Below, piece after piece: positions 15,571 through 23,362 of a DNA stretch of 36,183 nucleotides. Origin of the DNA: Myroides odoratimimus. Its GTDB lineage: Bacteria > Bacteroidota > Bacteroidia > Flavobacteriales > Flavobacteriaceae. Every line of letters starts with the position of its first letter. Within the stretch, counting starts at the first letter, position 1. A program made the position numbers and the translations under genes. The stretch spans positions 1-36,183 of the forward strand of contig NZ_JACAKB010000006.1 in the NCBI RefSeq assembly GCF_030326305.1, in the 5' to 3' direction. Below the pieces are notes generated by a model. The model saw nothing but the letters and a program-made list of their open reading frames with translations, did not search any database and had not been told where the DNA came from.

Positions 15571-16725
15571 CTATTCTCTTGTTTTTAAAAAAGCGCCTGA
15601 ACACCTTGCTACAGCATTTATTCCATAACGCTTTTTCATTCTATCCATCGCTTGATAGAGAGCCATCATTTCTTCAGTATCTTCAAATAAATTCATTTGA
15701 TATGTTCCACGTACAAGTCCACTGAATTGAATACCAATGAGACGAAGACGCATTCTTCTTTGGAATACCTTATCAAATAATTCGTGTACAATATGAATCA
15801 AGGTATGATCTGCAGATGTATAGGCTATTCTAGTTTGTTTAGTCTCTGTATCAAAATTAGTATAGCGTATTTTGACAGTAATGATAGAGGTAAGCCATTC
15901 TTCAGACCGAAGTTGATAAGCAAGTTTTTCTACCATACCTGTAAAGATAGCTTTGAGCATAGGAACGTCTATGGTATCTTGCTCAAAAGTGTGCTCTGAC
16001 GAAATAGACTTCCTCTCTCTATAGGGTTCTACGGGGGTGAGGTCTATTCCATTTGCTTTTTTCCATAAATCTATTCCATTTTTACCCAGCAATTTTTGGA
16101 GTATTTGATACGGCATTTCAGACAGCGTTTGTATATTCCGAATACCAATGCGAGAGAGTAAGGTATAACTAACTTCTCCTAACATAGGTATTTTTCGTAT
16201 AGAGAGCGGATTGAGAAAGGGGCGTACTTCAGGAGCTGTAATGTTAAGTGCTCCTTTAGGTTTAGCTTCTCCTGTTCCTATTTTAGAGACTGTTTTATTG
16301 ATTGATAAGGCATAGCTCAGAGGTAATCCAGATTCTTGTTGAATAGTTTGTGTTAATTCTTTAATCCAGAGTGCAGCCCCAAAGAATTTGTCCATACCTG
16401 TCAGGTCGAGATAGAACTCATCTATACTTGCCTTTTCCATGACAGGAGCTTTCTCTGTAATAATATCAGTCACTAAGTGAGACATTTTTGAGTATAATTG
16501 CATATCTCCTTTTCTGATGATAGCCTGAGGACATAGCCTAGTTGCCATACGAATCGGCATGGCAGATCGCACTCCGAACTGCCTTGCTTCATAAGAGCAG
16601 CTAGACACCACCCCACGATCTCCACCACCTATAATGATAGGTAATCCATTGAGAGAAGAATCTATTAAACGCTCACAAGACACAAAAAAGGTGTCTAAAT
16701 CTAAATGTGCAATCGCCCTTTCCAT
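15571..16725 (-). CDS. dinB: DNA polymerase IV (Y family)
   Basis: This 384-residue translesion polymerase has the N-terminal metal motif HLDLDTFFVSCE and the steric and nucleotide-binding region CSYEARQFGVRSAMP. The second carboxylate motif is KASIDEFYLDLTG, followed by a thumb and a little-finger domain (about 240-350). The C-terminus lacks an obvious clamp-binding QxxLxLF, though residues near YQMNLFED resemble one. The start is the ATG at 16725, where family homology begins; the frame extends upstream through the promoter region. It is divergent from the S24 repressor (84 bp between starts) and precedes dnaE2 by 170 bp. Repressor-controlled expression with dnaE2 is likely. Confidence 0.92.
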   Translation of the reverse strand: MERAIAHLDLDTFFVSCERLIDSSLNGLPIIIGGGDRGVVSSCSYEARQFGVRSAMPIRMATRLCPQAIIRKGDMQLYSKMSHLVTDIITEKAPVMEKASIDEFYLDLTGMDKFFGAALWIKELTQTIQQESGLPLSYALSINKTVSKIGTGEAKPKGALNITAPEVRPFLNPLSIRKIPMLGEVSYTLLSRIGIRNIQTLSEMPYQILQKLLGKNGIDLWKKANGIDLTPVEPYRERKSISSEHTFEQDTIDVPMLKAIFTGMVEKLAYQLRSEEWLTSIITVKIRYTNFDTETKQTRIAYTSADHTLIHIVHELFDKVFQRRMRLRLIGIQFSGLVRGTYQMNLFEDTEEMMALYQAMDRMKKRYGINAVARCSGAFLKTRE

Positions 16726-16782
16726 AATAGAAATAATTAAAAAATCTTGTACGAAATTACTATCTATGTTAGCAATTATATG

Positions 16783-16790
16783 TATATTTG
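16783..16790 (+). promoter_or_regulatory. Promoter -7 element of the S24 repressor
   Basis: TATATTTG matches TAnnTTTG perfectly and lies 19 bp before the ATG at 16810. The predicted transcription start falls inside the palindrome at 16793-16807. Confidence 0.5.
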
Positions 16791-16792
16791 AT

Positions 16793-16807
16793 GCTATAAA
16801 TAATAGC
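16793..16807. promoter_or_regulatory. Candidate operator of the S24 repressor
   Basis: GCTAT-AAATA-ATAGC is a perfect 5-bp inverted repeat lying on the expected start of transcription. TTTG and AAA extend the arms imperfectly. A related half-site TTAGCAA is at about 16769. This fits autorepression and joint control of dinB, but the site is inferred only from symmetry and position. Confidence 0.4.
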
Positions 16808-16809
16808 AA

Positions 16810-17577
16810 ATGTCGTTTTTATCAGATAATATAAGGTATTTACGTGCCCAGAAGACTATGTCTCAACAAAAGGTGGCTGATGAGTTAATGATAACTCGTG
16901 CACGTTATTCAAAGTATGAAGAAGGAGCCTCTGAGCCACCTTTAGAAGTATTATTGCGTATTTCGCGTTTCTTTCATGTCAGTGTAGATTTGATGATTTC
17001 TGTTGATCTGCGCAAAGTTCCTATGCAAGATTTACTAAAGCTTGAGGACAATCGTATTCTACTACCTATTATGGTTGACCCTCATGGTAATAACTTTATC
17101 GAAATTATTCCTCATAAGGCTAGAGCAGGATACTTGACAGGATATGCAGATCCTGAATTTATTCAAAATCTAGATCAGATATCACTCCCTTTTTTAAAAG
17201 AAGGAAAGTATAGAGCCTTTCCCATAGAAGGAGATTCTATGCCTCCACATCAAGAGGGGTCTTTTATTATTGGTAGTTACATTGAGCGTCTAGATTATAT
17301 CCGAAATGGACATACTTATATCATTATTACAGCAAATGAAGGCGTAGTGTATAAACGGGTATACCGCATAGATGAAGAGACACTAGAGTTACACTCAGAC
17401 AATACCTTTTATGAGCCTTATCGAATCAAGGCGTATGACGTATTAGAGATCTGGGAGTATGCGAGTAGTATTGCTACAGAAGAGTTTAAACCAGAAGATT
17501 TAGGAGAACCAGATACTAAGGCGATGTTCCAAGAGATTAGACATATGCTAGGAGAGGTCATTAAGAAAGTAAAGTAG
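16810..17577 (+). CDS. LexA/CI-like repressor with S24 autocleavage domain
   Basis: The 255-residue protein has an N-terminal Cro/CI helix-turn-helix (residues 4-62; SQQKVADELMITRARYSKYE) and a C-terminal S24/LexA-type serine peptidase domain. The Ala-Gly cleavage site is at 106-107 (KARAGYL). The nucleophile is Ser143 in EGDSM and the general base is Lys182 in VVYKRVYR. With all these present it should undergo RecA-stimulated self-cleavage as LexA and UmuD do, relieving repression of dinB and dnaE2. It is transcribed divergently from dinB with a candidate operator at its own start. LexA itself has a winged helix rather than this HTH, so I call it a LexA-like functional analogue. Confidence 0.88.
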   Translation: MSFLSDNIRYLRAQKTMSQQKVADELMITRARYSKYEEGASEPPLEVLLRISRFFHVSVDLMISVDLRKVPMQDLLKLEDNRILLPIMVDPHGNNFIEIIPHKARAGYLTGYADPEFIQNLDQISLPFLKEGKYRAFPIEGDSMPPHQEGSFIIGSYIERLDYIRNGHTYIIITANEGVVYKRVYRIDEETLELHSDNTFYEPYRIKAYDVLEIWEYASSIATEEFKPEDLGEPDTKAMFQEIRHMLGEVIKKVK

Positions 17578-17740
17578 ACAGCTAAATAATTACGAATTTC
17601 AAATTGCGAATTATTCAGACTTGCCTATAACGTTATATATATGCTATTGACGCACAACAGTAGGGATGACTACTATACGCCCAGCCTAGCGCATATCATC
17701 CTATGCCATAGACAATACTGTCAACTGTAGAGTGTCAACT

Positions 17741-17760
17741 GTAAACAGATTACTGTTTAC
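17741..17760. repeat. Perfect inverted repeat in the 17578-17947 gap
   Basis: GTAAACAG (17741-17748) and CTGTTTAC (17753-17760) flank ATTA. Related strings (AACTGTAAA, GTAAACAGTT) recur at about 17911-17933. Apart from these and the terminator at 17774, the gap holds no gene I can support. Confidence 0.5.
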
Positions 17761-17773
17761 CATACACTAAAGC

Positions 17774-17812
17774 AAAAGCCATTACTTTTAATAGAGTAAT
17801 GGCTTTTATTTT
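17774..17812 (+). terminator. Terminator downstream of the S24 repressor gene
   Basis: AAAAGCCATTACT pairs perfectly with AGTAATGGCTTTT across an 8-base loop, with a T-rich tail on the plus strand. It lies about 200 bp after the stop codon. Confidence 0.75.
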
Positions 17813-17947
17813 TATTAGTAGAATTGTCTACAATAGATTAGGGATAAAATGATCTACCTAATAACACAGTCATCATAGTACATAGCACCTTATACTGTAT
17901 GTAATATCATAAACTGTAAATTGTAAACAGTTAAGTGTAAATGAAAA

Positions 17948-19012
17948 TTATCTATTGATATCAATAAGAATTTTAACTTGTTCTGGATTGCTTACTAAGG
18001 CTTCAAAACCATTTGTTACAATCTCGTCTAAACTGATTTTATTCGTTACCAATTTTTCTACCTCCATACGACCAGAATCAATTAAGTTAATCACTTCTGG
18101 GAAGATATTTCTATAGGCGATAACCCCTTTTACAGTGATTTCTCTTAATACTTGATCTAAAGCATCATGTTGAACTGGTTTTCCGAATAAAGCGACTAAT
18201 ACAGCAGTACCTCCATTACGAGTAGAAGCAATACCTGTATTATAAGAAGCTTGTACACCTGCACAGTCTAAGAATACATTAACTCCTAGCCCACCAGTCA
18301 AAGCTTTTATCTTAGCAGGAAGGTCTGCTTCCATAGCATTGAATACGTGAGTAGCTCCGATTTCTTTAGCTTTTTCTAGACGTTTCTCTGCTACATCTGT
18401 TACGATTACAGTAGACGCACCAGCTGCTAATGCCGCTTGAGCACATAATAGTCCGATAGGGCCAGCACCAGATACTAATACTGTTTGTCCTACTTTTAGA
18501 CCACTCTGTAGTACTGAGTATACAGCTACTGCAGCAGGTTCTACTAAAGCACCTTGTTCAAAAGACATCGTATCAGGAATTTTGTGAATCATATAATCTT
18601 CTACTACTACATATTTAGCGAATCCACCATTACCAGCTAATCCGATGAAGCCTAAGTGTTCTCCTAAATTGTATTCTCCAGAAGCTACAAATGGACTATC
18701 AAAGTTTTTATAAATAGGCTCAATTACTACGCGGTCACCTACTTTAATATTTTTCACACCTTCTCCTAATTCTTCAACGATACCTGAGAATTCATGTCCT
18801 AAGGTAGTTACCCCTTGATGGCCATTTAATGGATATGGTTTGTCTAATGGAATTAATTGTGGTCCGTGTACATATTCGTGTAAGTCTGATCCACAGATAC
18901 CCGCATATTGGACTGCTACTTTTACCTGTCCCTTAGCAGGTGTAGGGATTTCTGTTTGTTCTACTCTAATATCTTTGGCTGCATACCAGCGTGCTGCTTT
19001 CATTGTACTCAT
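17948..19012 (-). CDS. Zinc-type alcohol dehydrogenase, 2,3-butanediol dehydrogenase-like
   Basis: This 354-residue medium-chain dehydrogenase/reductase probably interconverts acetoin and 2,3-butanediol with NAD(H) in the cytoplasm. The catalytic zinc ligands are C40 (GICGSD) and H73-E74 (GHEF), plus the later VEPAAVAVY glutamate. The Rossmann motif is GAGPIG. The four structural-zinc cysteines of classical alcohol dehydrogenases are missing from the loop around residues 95-115 (SGEYNLGEHLG), as is usual for bacterial butanediol dehydrogenases. Related sorbitol or threonine dehydrogenases are possible alternatives. It is a single-gene unit with a TATATTTG promoter element upstream. Two in-frame ATGs (19012 and 19003) are both possible starts. 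Confidence 0.85.
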   Translation of the reverse strand: MSTMKAARWYAAKDIRVEQTEIPTPAKGQVKVAVQYAGICGSDLHEYVHGPQLIPLDKPYPLNGHQGVTTLGHEFSGIVEELGEGVKNIKVGDRVVIEPIYKNFDSPFVASGEYNLGEHLGFIGLAGNGGFAKYVVVEDYMIHKIPDTMSFEQGALVEPAAVAVYSVLQSGLKVGQTVLVSGAGPIGLLCAQAALAAGASTVIVTDVAEKRLEKAKEIGATHVFNAMEADLPAKIKALTGGLGVNVFLDCAGVQASYNTGIASTRNGGTAVLVALFGKPVQHDALDQVLREITVKGVIAYRNIFPEVINLIDSGRMEVEKLVTNKISLDEIVTNGFEALVSNPEQVKILIDINR

Positions 19013-19789
19013 GATAATATTCTTTTTTATGTTTCACTCAAATATACTGAGAAAACTAGAAAATATCCGTTTCCTACTATGAATTGGGTGTTAATTATTA
19101 ATCAATATTGTGTTATCGTTTTAAGATTGTAAGTGTTTTTAGAGTTATAACTTCTAAAATGGGAGAGATAATATAGTTTGTTAAGTATCTGTGTTTAAAA
19201 TTTAACTAAAAAAAAGACCTTCATTTTTTTTATAAATGAATAAGACTAGTAAAATGTATGCTAATCTTATTCTTTTTTCCTTTGTTTTTTTTCTTTCAAT
19301 CTTCTTATTAGTAATAATAAGGATTGTCAGGTAAAAAATGTGTTTCATTTTTTTATCCTAACTAAATTTTTAATTAGTTGGTATGTAGTTATTTAGCTGT
19401 TTTTTATCAACTATTTTCATATTCTATTTATACCTTCAGCCTATATACCATCTACCTTCACCCTCAGCTGTTCGACGATTAGTGGACACTTCCTCATATA
19501 TAGTGGACTACAGAAATATTAGTCGAAGAATGTACCTGCTATTATTCAGGAATTATCCACGAATTGAAAAATGAAATAAAATGAAAAATGACATAAATAA
19601 AGGGGGTAGCGGTAGGATTTGATTATCATCATTTTGAACAGAAATAAAGAGTAAAACCAGATAGAGAGTAGAGAGGTTGTTTTTTAGAAATTATTTGATG
19701 AGTTAAATAATTGTATTTCTGTATTTTATATCTTGCATGAGAGAGGTGGGGGACTTTCTCACTTCAGGATAAACCCAAAACATAAGATT
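19013..19789. other. Long AT-rich intergenic region
   Basis: No gene is supported in these 777 bp. The region contains the dehydrogenase promoter at its left edge. A perfect hairpin follows, with CTTATTA (19304-19310) against TAATAAG (19315-19321). Other repeats are a duplicated TAGTGGAC (about 19479 and 19500), two copies of TACCTTCA, and a GAAAAATGA repeat near 19565-19590. Short frames here have no homology I recognise. Confidence 0.5.
19039..19046 (-). promoter_or_regulatory. Promoter -7 element of the dehydrogenase gene
   Basis: The minus strand reads TATATTTG, a perfect TAnnTTTG match, 26 bp before the ATG at 19012. Confidence 0.5.
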
Positions 19790-20755
19790 ATGGCAGAAAT
19801 AAAAGATGGAATATTAGGAGGCGTGCACGGTAGGGTGGGTACAGTAGTAGGATTTATGTGGAGAGGACGTTATTTTATTCGTTCTAGACCGCGCAAATCA
19901 TATAAAGAAGCAACAGCATCTCAGATGCTACAACGAAGTAAACTAGGGGTAGTCTCTAGCTTTGTGAGTAAGTTTAAAGACTTTGTCAATGCGCATTATC
20001 CTGCTGCCTTACTCAATGATAAAATGGCGACAGGAAAGGAGCAACTTATCTCGATGTTGATGAAAGAAGGGATAGTCAATGTAGATGGAGAACCATGTAT
20101 CGATATTGCATCAGTATTACTATCTATGGGAGTCCTACCTCCTGCAGTGATTAAAAAGATAAATCTACTAAAGACAGGACGTATTAAGGTACTGTGGGAC
20201 AATAGTATTACTAATGCGATTACTAAAAATACAGATCGTTTATCTATAGTTGCTTATAGTGAAACATTAGATATGATGTGCGAAATGGAATCAATTGCAA
20301 AAAGAGAGGATAAGTATGTGCATTTTGATCTACCCAAAGAGTGGAAAGAAGGCAATATGCATTTCTGGAGTGTGTGGAAGTCTGCAGACGGTAAATTAAT
20401 CAGTACTAGTGCTTATCATGGCATTATAGAATTAGGGAAGGGACAGATAGCAGATAACGAAGAACAGATAGCAGATAACGAAGAACAGATAGTAGGTAAC
20501 GAAGGACAGATAGTAGGTAACGAAGGACAGATAGTAGATAACGAAGAACAGATAGCAGGTAATGAAGGGTATATAACAGGTAATGAAGAACAGCTAGCAG
20601 GTAACAGGAAACAGGATAAATCATCTAAAAAAAAATGGGCTCCTCCGGGATATTATGCTCGCAAAAATAACATGGTTAAACAAGATGATTCAAGTAAGGA
20701 AGAGAGTGATGTACCGCGATCTATTCTAGAGGCGATGTCCCCTAAAAGAGAATGA
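19790..20755 (+). CDS. DUF6266 family protein with a heptapeptide repeat insert
   Basis: The 321-residue protein starts at the ATG at 19790, whose product MAEIKDGILGGVHGRVGTVV matches the conserved DUF6266 N-terminus (ILGGxxGKVGTVVGxxWRG, then IRSRPRK). The frame opens upstream, but those residues are not conserved. DUF6266 proteins are widespread in Bacteroidota and have no established function. After the family domain (about residues 1-215), eight 7-residue repeats of the type QIADNEE or QIVGNEG follow (about 219-274). A Lys-rich tail ends the protein. The repeats are hydrophilic with Ile/Val/Leu at one fixed position, compatible with a coiled coil. It stands alone, with 134 bp to lgt. Confidence 0.75.
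   Translation: MAEIKDGILGGVHGRVGTVVGFMWRGRYFIRSRPRKSYKEATASQMLQRSKLGVVSSFVSKFKDFVNAHYPAALLNDKMATGKEQLISMLMKEGIVNVDGEPCIDIASVLLSMGVLPPAVIKKINLLKTGRIKVLWDNSITNAITKNTDRLSIVAYSETLDMMCEMESIAKREDKYVHFDLPKEWKEGNMHFWSVWKSADGKLISTSAYHGIIELGKGQIADNEEQIADNEEQIVGNEGQIVGNEGQIVDNEEQIAGNEGYITGNEEQLAGNRKQDKSSKKKWAPPGYYARKNNMVKQDDSSKEESDVPRSILEAMSPKRE
20444..20611 (+). repeat. 21-bp tandem repeats (eight units) in the DUF6266 gene
   Basis: Units start every 21 bp from 20444. The first two are identical (beginning CAGATAGCAGATAACG), units 3 and 4 are identical to each other, and the last two are the most diverged. Each unit encodes one heptapeptide, so copy-number changes keep the reading frame. Confidence 0.92.
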
Positions 20756-20889
20756 GAGAAGTCATGGATGCCAGTTTCACGACATCACAGTTTTACAAAA
20801 AAGCGATTTCACAATATAACAAAATATTATATTTATAGATTATTATAAATGCAGTACTTTGTACTCGTGTTAATAATTAAATTAAATAG

Positions 20890-21750
20890 ATGAATTTAGC
20901 GGCTGTGCTATGGGATGTCAATCCCGAAATGATTAAAATAGGTAGTGTACCTGTACGTTATTACGGAGTTCTTTTTGCCCTAGGAATTATCTTAGGATAT
21001 AAGATAGTGAGTTATGTTTTTCAGAAAGAACGTATACCACAGGTGTATTTAGATAAACTACTTTTATATATTATCGTAGGTACAGTATTAGGAGCTAGAT
21101 TAGGACACTGTTTATTTTATGAGTTTGACTACTATATGCAGCACCCTTTAGAGATCATTATCCCTTTTGCTAAGGTCGATGGAGTGTATGAGTATGTAGG
21201 GTTTATGGGGTTAGCCAGTCATGGAGGAGCTATCGGAGTACTACTAGCGATCTATCTATACTGTCGTAAGTATAAGATAGGAGCATTCTGGATTTTGGAT
21301 AGAATAGCCTTAGGAGTACCGATAGCAGGAGCATTTATTCGCTTTGGAAACTTTATGAATTCAGAGATCTATGGCAAGCCGACGAGTGGGAGCTGGGGAG
21401 TTATCTTTGTTCATGATGATATGATTCCACGTCACCCTACTCAGCTATACGAAGCCTTTGGGTATATATTGACAGGAGTGATCTTGTGGTTTTTATATCG
21501 CAGTCAGAAAGTAAGGAATAATGGAGTGATCTTTTCTTATTTTTTAATTCTGATGTTCCTGACTAGATTTGTGTTAGAGTTCTTTAAAGAGAATCAGGTA
21601 GCCTTCGAACAAGATATGATGTTGAATATGGGGCAGTGGTTAAGTGTTCCGTTTATATTAATAGGAGTATTGATGTTAGTGTTTCAGGATAAGTTGAGAG
21701 GGATAAGTCATTATGACGCTCGTGCTCTGATAGGGACAACGATAAAGTAA
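20890..21750 (+). CDS. lgt: Prolipoprotein diacylglyceryl transferase
   Basis: Lgt transfers diacylglyceryl from phosphatidylglycerol to the lipobox cysteine of prolipoproteins, the first step of lipoprotein maturation at the inner membrane. The 286-residue protein has about seven hydrophobic helices. It carries the Lgt signature RFGNFMNSEIYG with the essential Arg and Asn, an early SHGGAIG motif, and the later RHPTQLYEA segment. The length is normal. It is followed after 24 bp by a GNAT gene in the same direction, so the two probably form an operon. One substrate class is present in this window: the S41-type lipoprotein at 9109. Confidence 0.94.
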   Translation: MNLAAVLWDVNPEMIKIGSVPVRYYGVLFALGIILGYKIVSYVFQKERIPQVYLDKLLLYIIVGTVLGARLGHCLFYEFDYYMQHPLEIIIPFAKVDGVYEYVGFMGLASHGGAIGVLLAIYLYCRKYKIGAFWILDRIALGVPIAGAFIRFGNFMNSEIYGKPTSGSWGVIFVHDDMIPRHPTQLYEAFGYILTGVILWFLYRSQKVRNNGVIFSYFLILMFLTRFVLEFFKENQVAFEQDMMLNMGQWLSVPFILIGVLMLVFQDKLRGISHYDARALIGTTIK

Positions 21751-21774
21751 TAAGGAATAAGAAGTATATAGATC

Positions 21775-22497
21775 ATGGGCGAATTTGTAGAAGAAGTACA
21801 TACTTACTGGAGATCTCAGATGGTACAGGGAAGTATTATTCATCTAGATGAGGTGTTTACATTAGTGTCTAATCCAGCCTTAGATGAGCTGTATAAAGTC
21901 ATGATTTTAGAAATGACGAATAAGCACACCATGGCTGTAGTCACTCCTATGGTAGCAGAAGTATTAAAGCTAAGAGAATTAGAGGAGTACTCCATCAATG
22001 CCCTTAGAGAGGCGATCTCTACCTGTAAGTTAGAATTGCACTCACCAGATTATATTTATTATCTAGTAGATAATAAAGTTCCGCAGATTATTAGTAGCGT
22101 AGATGGGATAGTGATTAGACCCCTGTTTATAGAAACGGATAAAGAGGCGTTTAGACAATTCGAGTCTGTGTGCTCAGAAGAAGATCTAGATGGAGCTTAT
22201 GTTTCTTTAAAGCATTGGATCGTATATGGCGCCTTCGATGGAGATCGGCTAGTAGGCGCTGTGAGTGTGTATCCATGGGAAGAGACTAAGCTAGCAGATA
22301 TAGGAGTGATAACGGATGATGCCTATAGAGGTAGGAGGATTGCGACACGTTTAGTTCAGGCTATTTGTCTAGAGGTGATCGATAGAGGGCATGTACCTCA
22401 GTATAGATGCCAGACAGATAATGATACTTCTATAGCTTTAGCTAAGGCAGTAGGTTTCACCCTATTCGGACAATGGGAAGCGCTGGTAGCAGACTAA
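21775..22497 (+). CDS. GNAT-family N-acetyltransferase
   Basis: This 240-residue protein has a C-terminal GNAT fold. It has a beta-strand LVGAVSVYPWE, the acyl-CoA pyrophosphate-binding loop YRGRRIATRL (R/Q-x-x-G-x-G/A type) and the DNDTSIALAKAVGF motif, usual for the last helix of GNAT enzymes. The N-terminal 120 residues are a helical region of unknown function, as in FR47/GNAT-ancestral two-domain proteins. The substrate cannot be deduced. It is co-directional with lgt, and a strong terminator follows. Confidence 0.8.
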   Translation: MGEFVEEVHTYWRSQMVQGSIIHLDEVFTLVSNPALDELYKVMILEMTNKHTMAVVTPMVAEVLKLRELEEYSINALREAISTCKLELHSPDYIYYLVDNKVPQIISSVDGIVIRPLFIETDKEAFRQFESVCSEEDLDGAYVSLKHWIVYGAFDGDRLVGAVSVYPWEETKLADIGVITDDAYRGRRIATRLVQAICLEVIDRGHVPQYRCQTDNDTSIALAKAVGFTLFGQWEALVAD

Positions 22498-22515
22498 GAA
22501 TATTTAACGAATCAG

Positions 22516-22556
22516 AAAAAAGGTCTCAAAAGATTTTATCTATTGAGACCTTTTAT
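22516..22556 (+). terminator. Terminator of the lgt-GNAT unit
   Basis: AAAAGGTCTCAA pairs perfectly with TTGAGACCTTTT around a 13-base loop, and a T-rich tail follows. Confidence 0.88.
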
Positions 22557-23332
22557 TATTTAGGGAAGGTAGAATGTGTGATTTTTTTTACGATTTATAC
22601 TATTGGTTTGAATTTGTAGACTTTTAAGTAAAAATTTTTTTTGTACATAATGAAAGATTAATTCTTTATCTGTTGATTTTATTATAGTGTTAGCTTATGG
22701 TTAATTTAGTGTGGTTTTTGGATGAGATACTTAAAAAATAAAATTAAAAAGTTTAGACAAAATAGTAATTTCAAACTGAATAGTTAACAGGGATTGTCCG
22801 AGTGGCAATCCCTTTTTATATAGTTAGTGTTGGATATTATTTAGCATGTGTAATCCTATGTGATGTAAGTGTATTTCTTTAATAGTAGGTATGATGTATT
22901 GTGATGTTTGGGGAGGTTTATTCTGATTTTGAGACTATCATAGAATATGTTTTTTAGACAGACTCACTTGTAGTGTGGCATGATTGTTGGATTTTACAGT
23001 ACTGTAATACTGAAGATCTTGTATTGGCAATGAGGAAGATAAAGGGGAGGAGTGTGCTTTTAAAAAAGTATTTCACCTCTTTTTTTATACGCTGATAGTA
23101 TAGAAAAACAGATTGGTATAAAAAGGGAATGAAAAAATTAAAATAAAATTAAAACAGAATTAGATGTTTAAAAATTGATAAAATGTGAAAAAAGAATTAA
23201 AGAGTTTTGTTTTCTGTTTTTTTATTGATAATAATTGAATTTACTGTTTTTAATTTCTGTAAAAATGGGTGTTTATTATTGAGTTAGTTGTTAATAATTG
23301 AGTATTTTTATAATGGTTTATAACAAAAAGAT
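22557..23332. other. Long non-coding upstream region of the giant repeat gene
   Basis: These 776 bp hold no gene I can support. They include an orphan terminator-like hairpin at 22789-22817. A weaker one lies at about 23045-23096 (a GAGG-rich arm against CACCTC, followed by T7). A very AT-rich stretch (23100-23332) leads into the giant gene. The hairpins may end small RNAs or be remnants of deleted genes. Confidence 0.5.
22789..22817 (+). terminator. Orphan terminator hairpin
   Basis: GGGATTG (22790-22796) pairs with CAATCCC (22806-22812), followed by T5. No coding gene ends upstream; the nearest stop, at 22497, already has its own terminator. Confidence 0.65.
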
Positions 23333-23362
23333 ATAAAAAAAAGGGTAATTACTATTGGCGTT

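Noticed and set aside
20444-20611. CRISPR array
   Set aside because: The units are directly abutting with no spacers, lie inside a coding frame, and no cas gene is present.
20424-20624. Antisense frame with repeated RYLLSVL-type peptides
   Set aside because: It is only the complement of the 21-bp repeats of the DUF6266 gene, and a repeat with length divisible by three stays open in other frames too.
22789-22817. A tRNA or tRNA fragment
   Set aside because: The arms form a simple terminator stem. No D-, anticodon- or T-arm could be fitted.
23313-23336. Upstream ATG at 23313 as the start of the giant gene
   Set aside because: It is in another frame and meets TAA at 23334 after seven codons. 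It would need a -1 shift in the CAAAAAG stretch, for which there is no further evidence.
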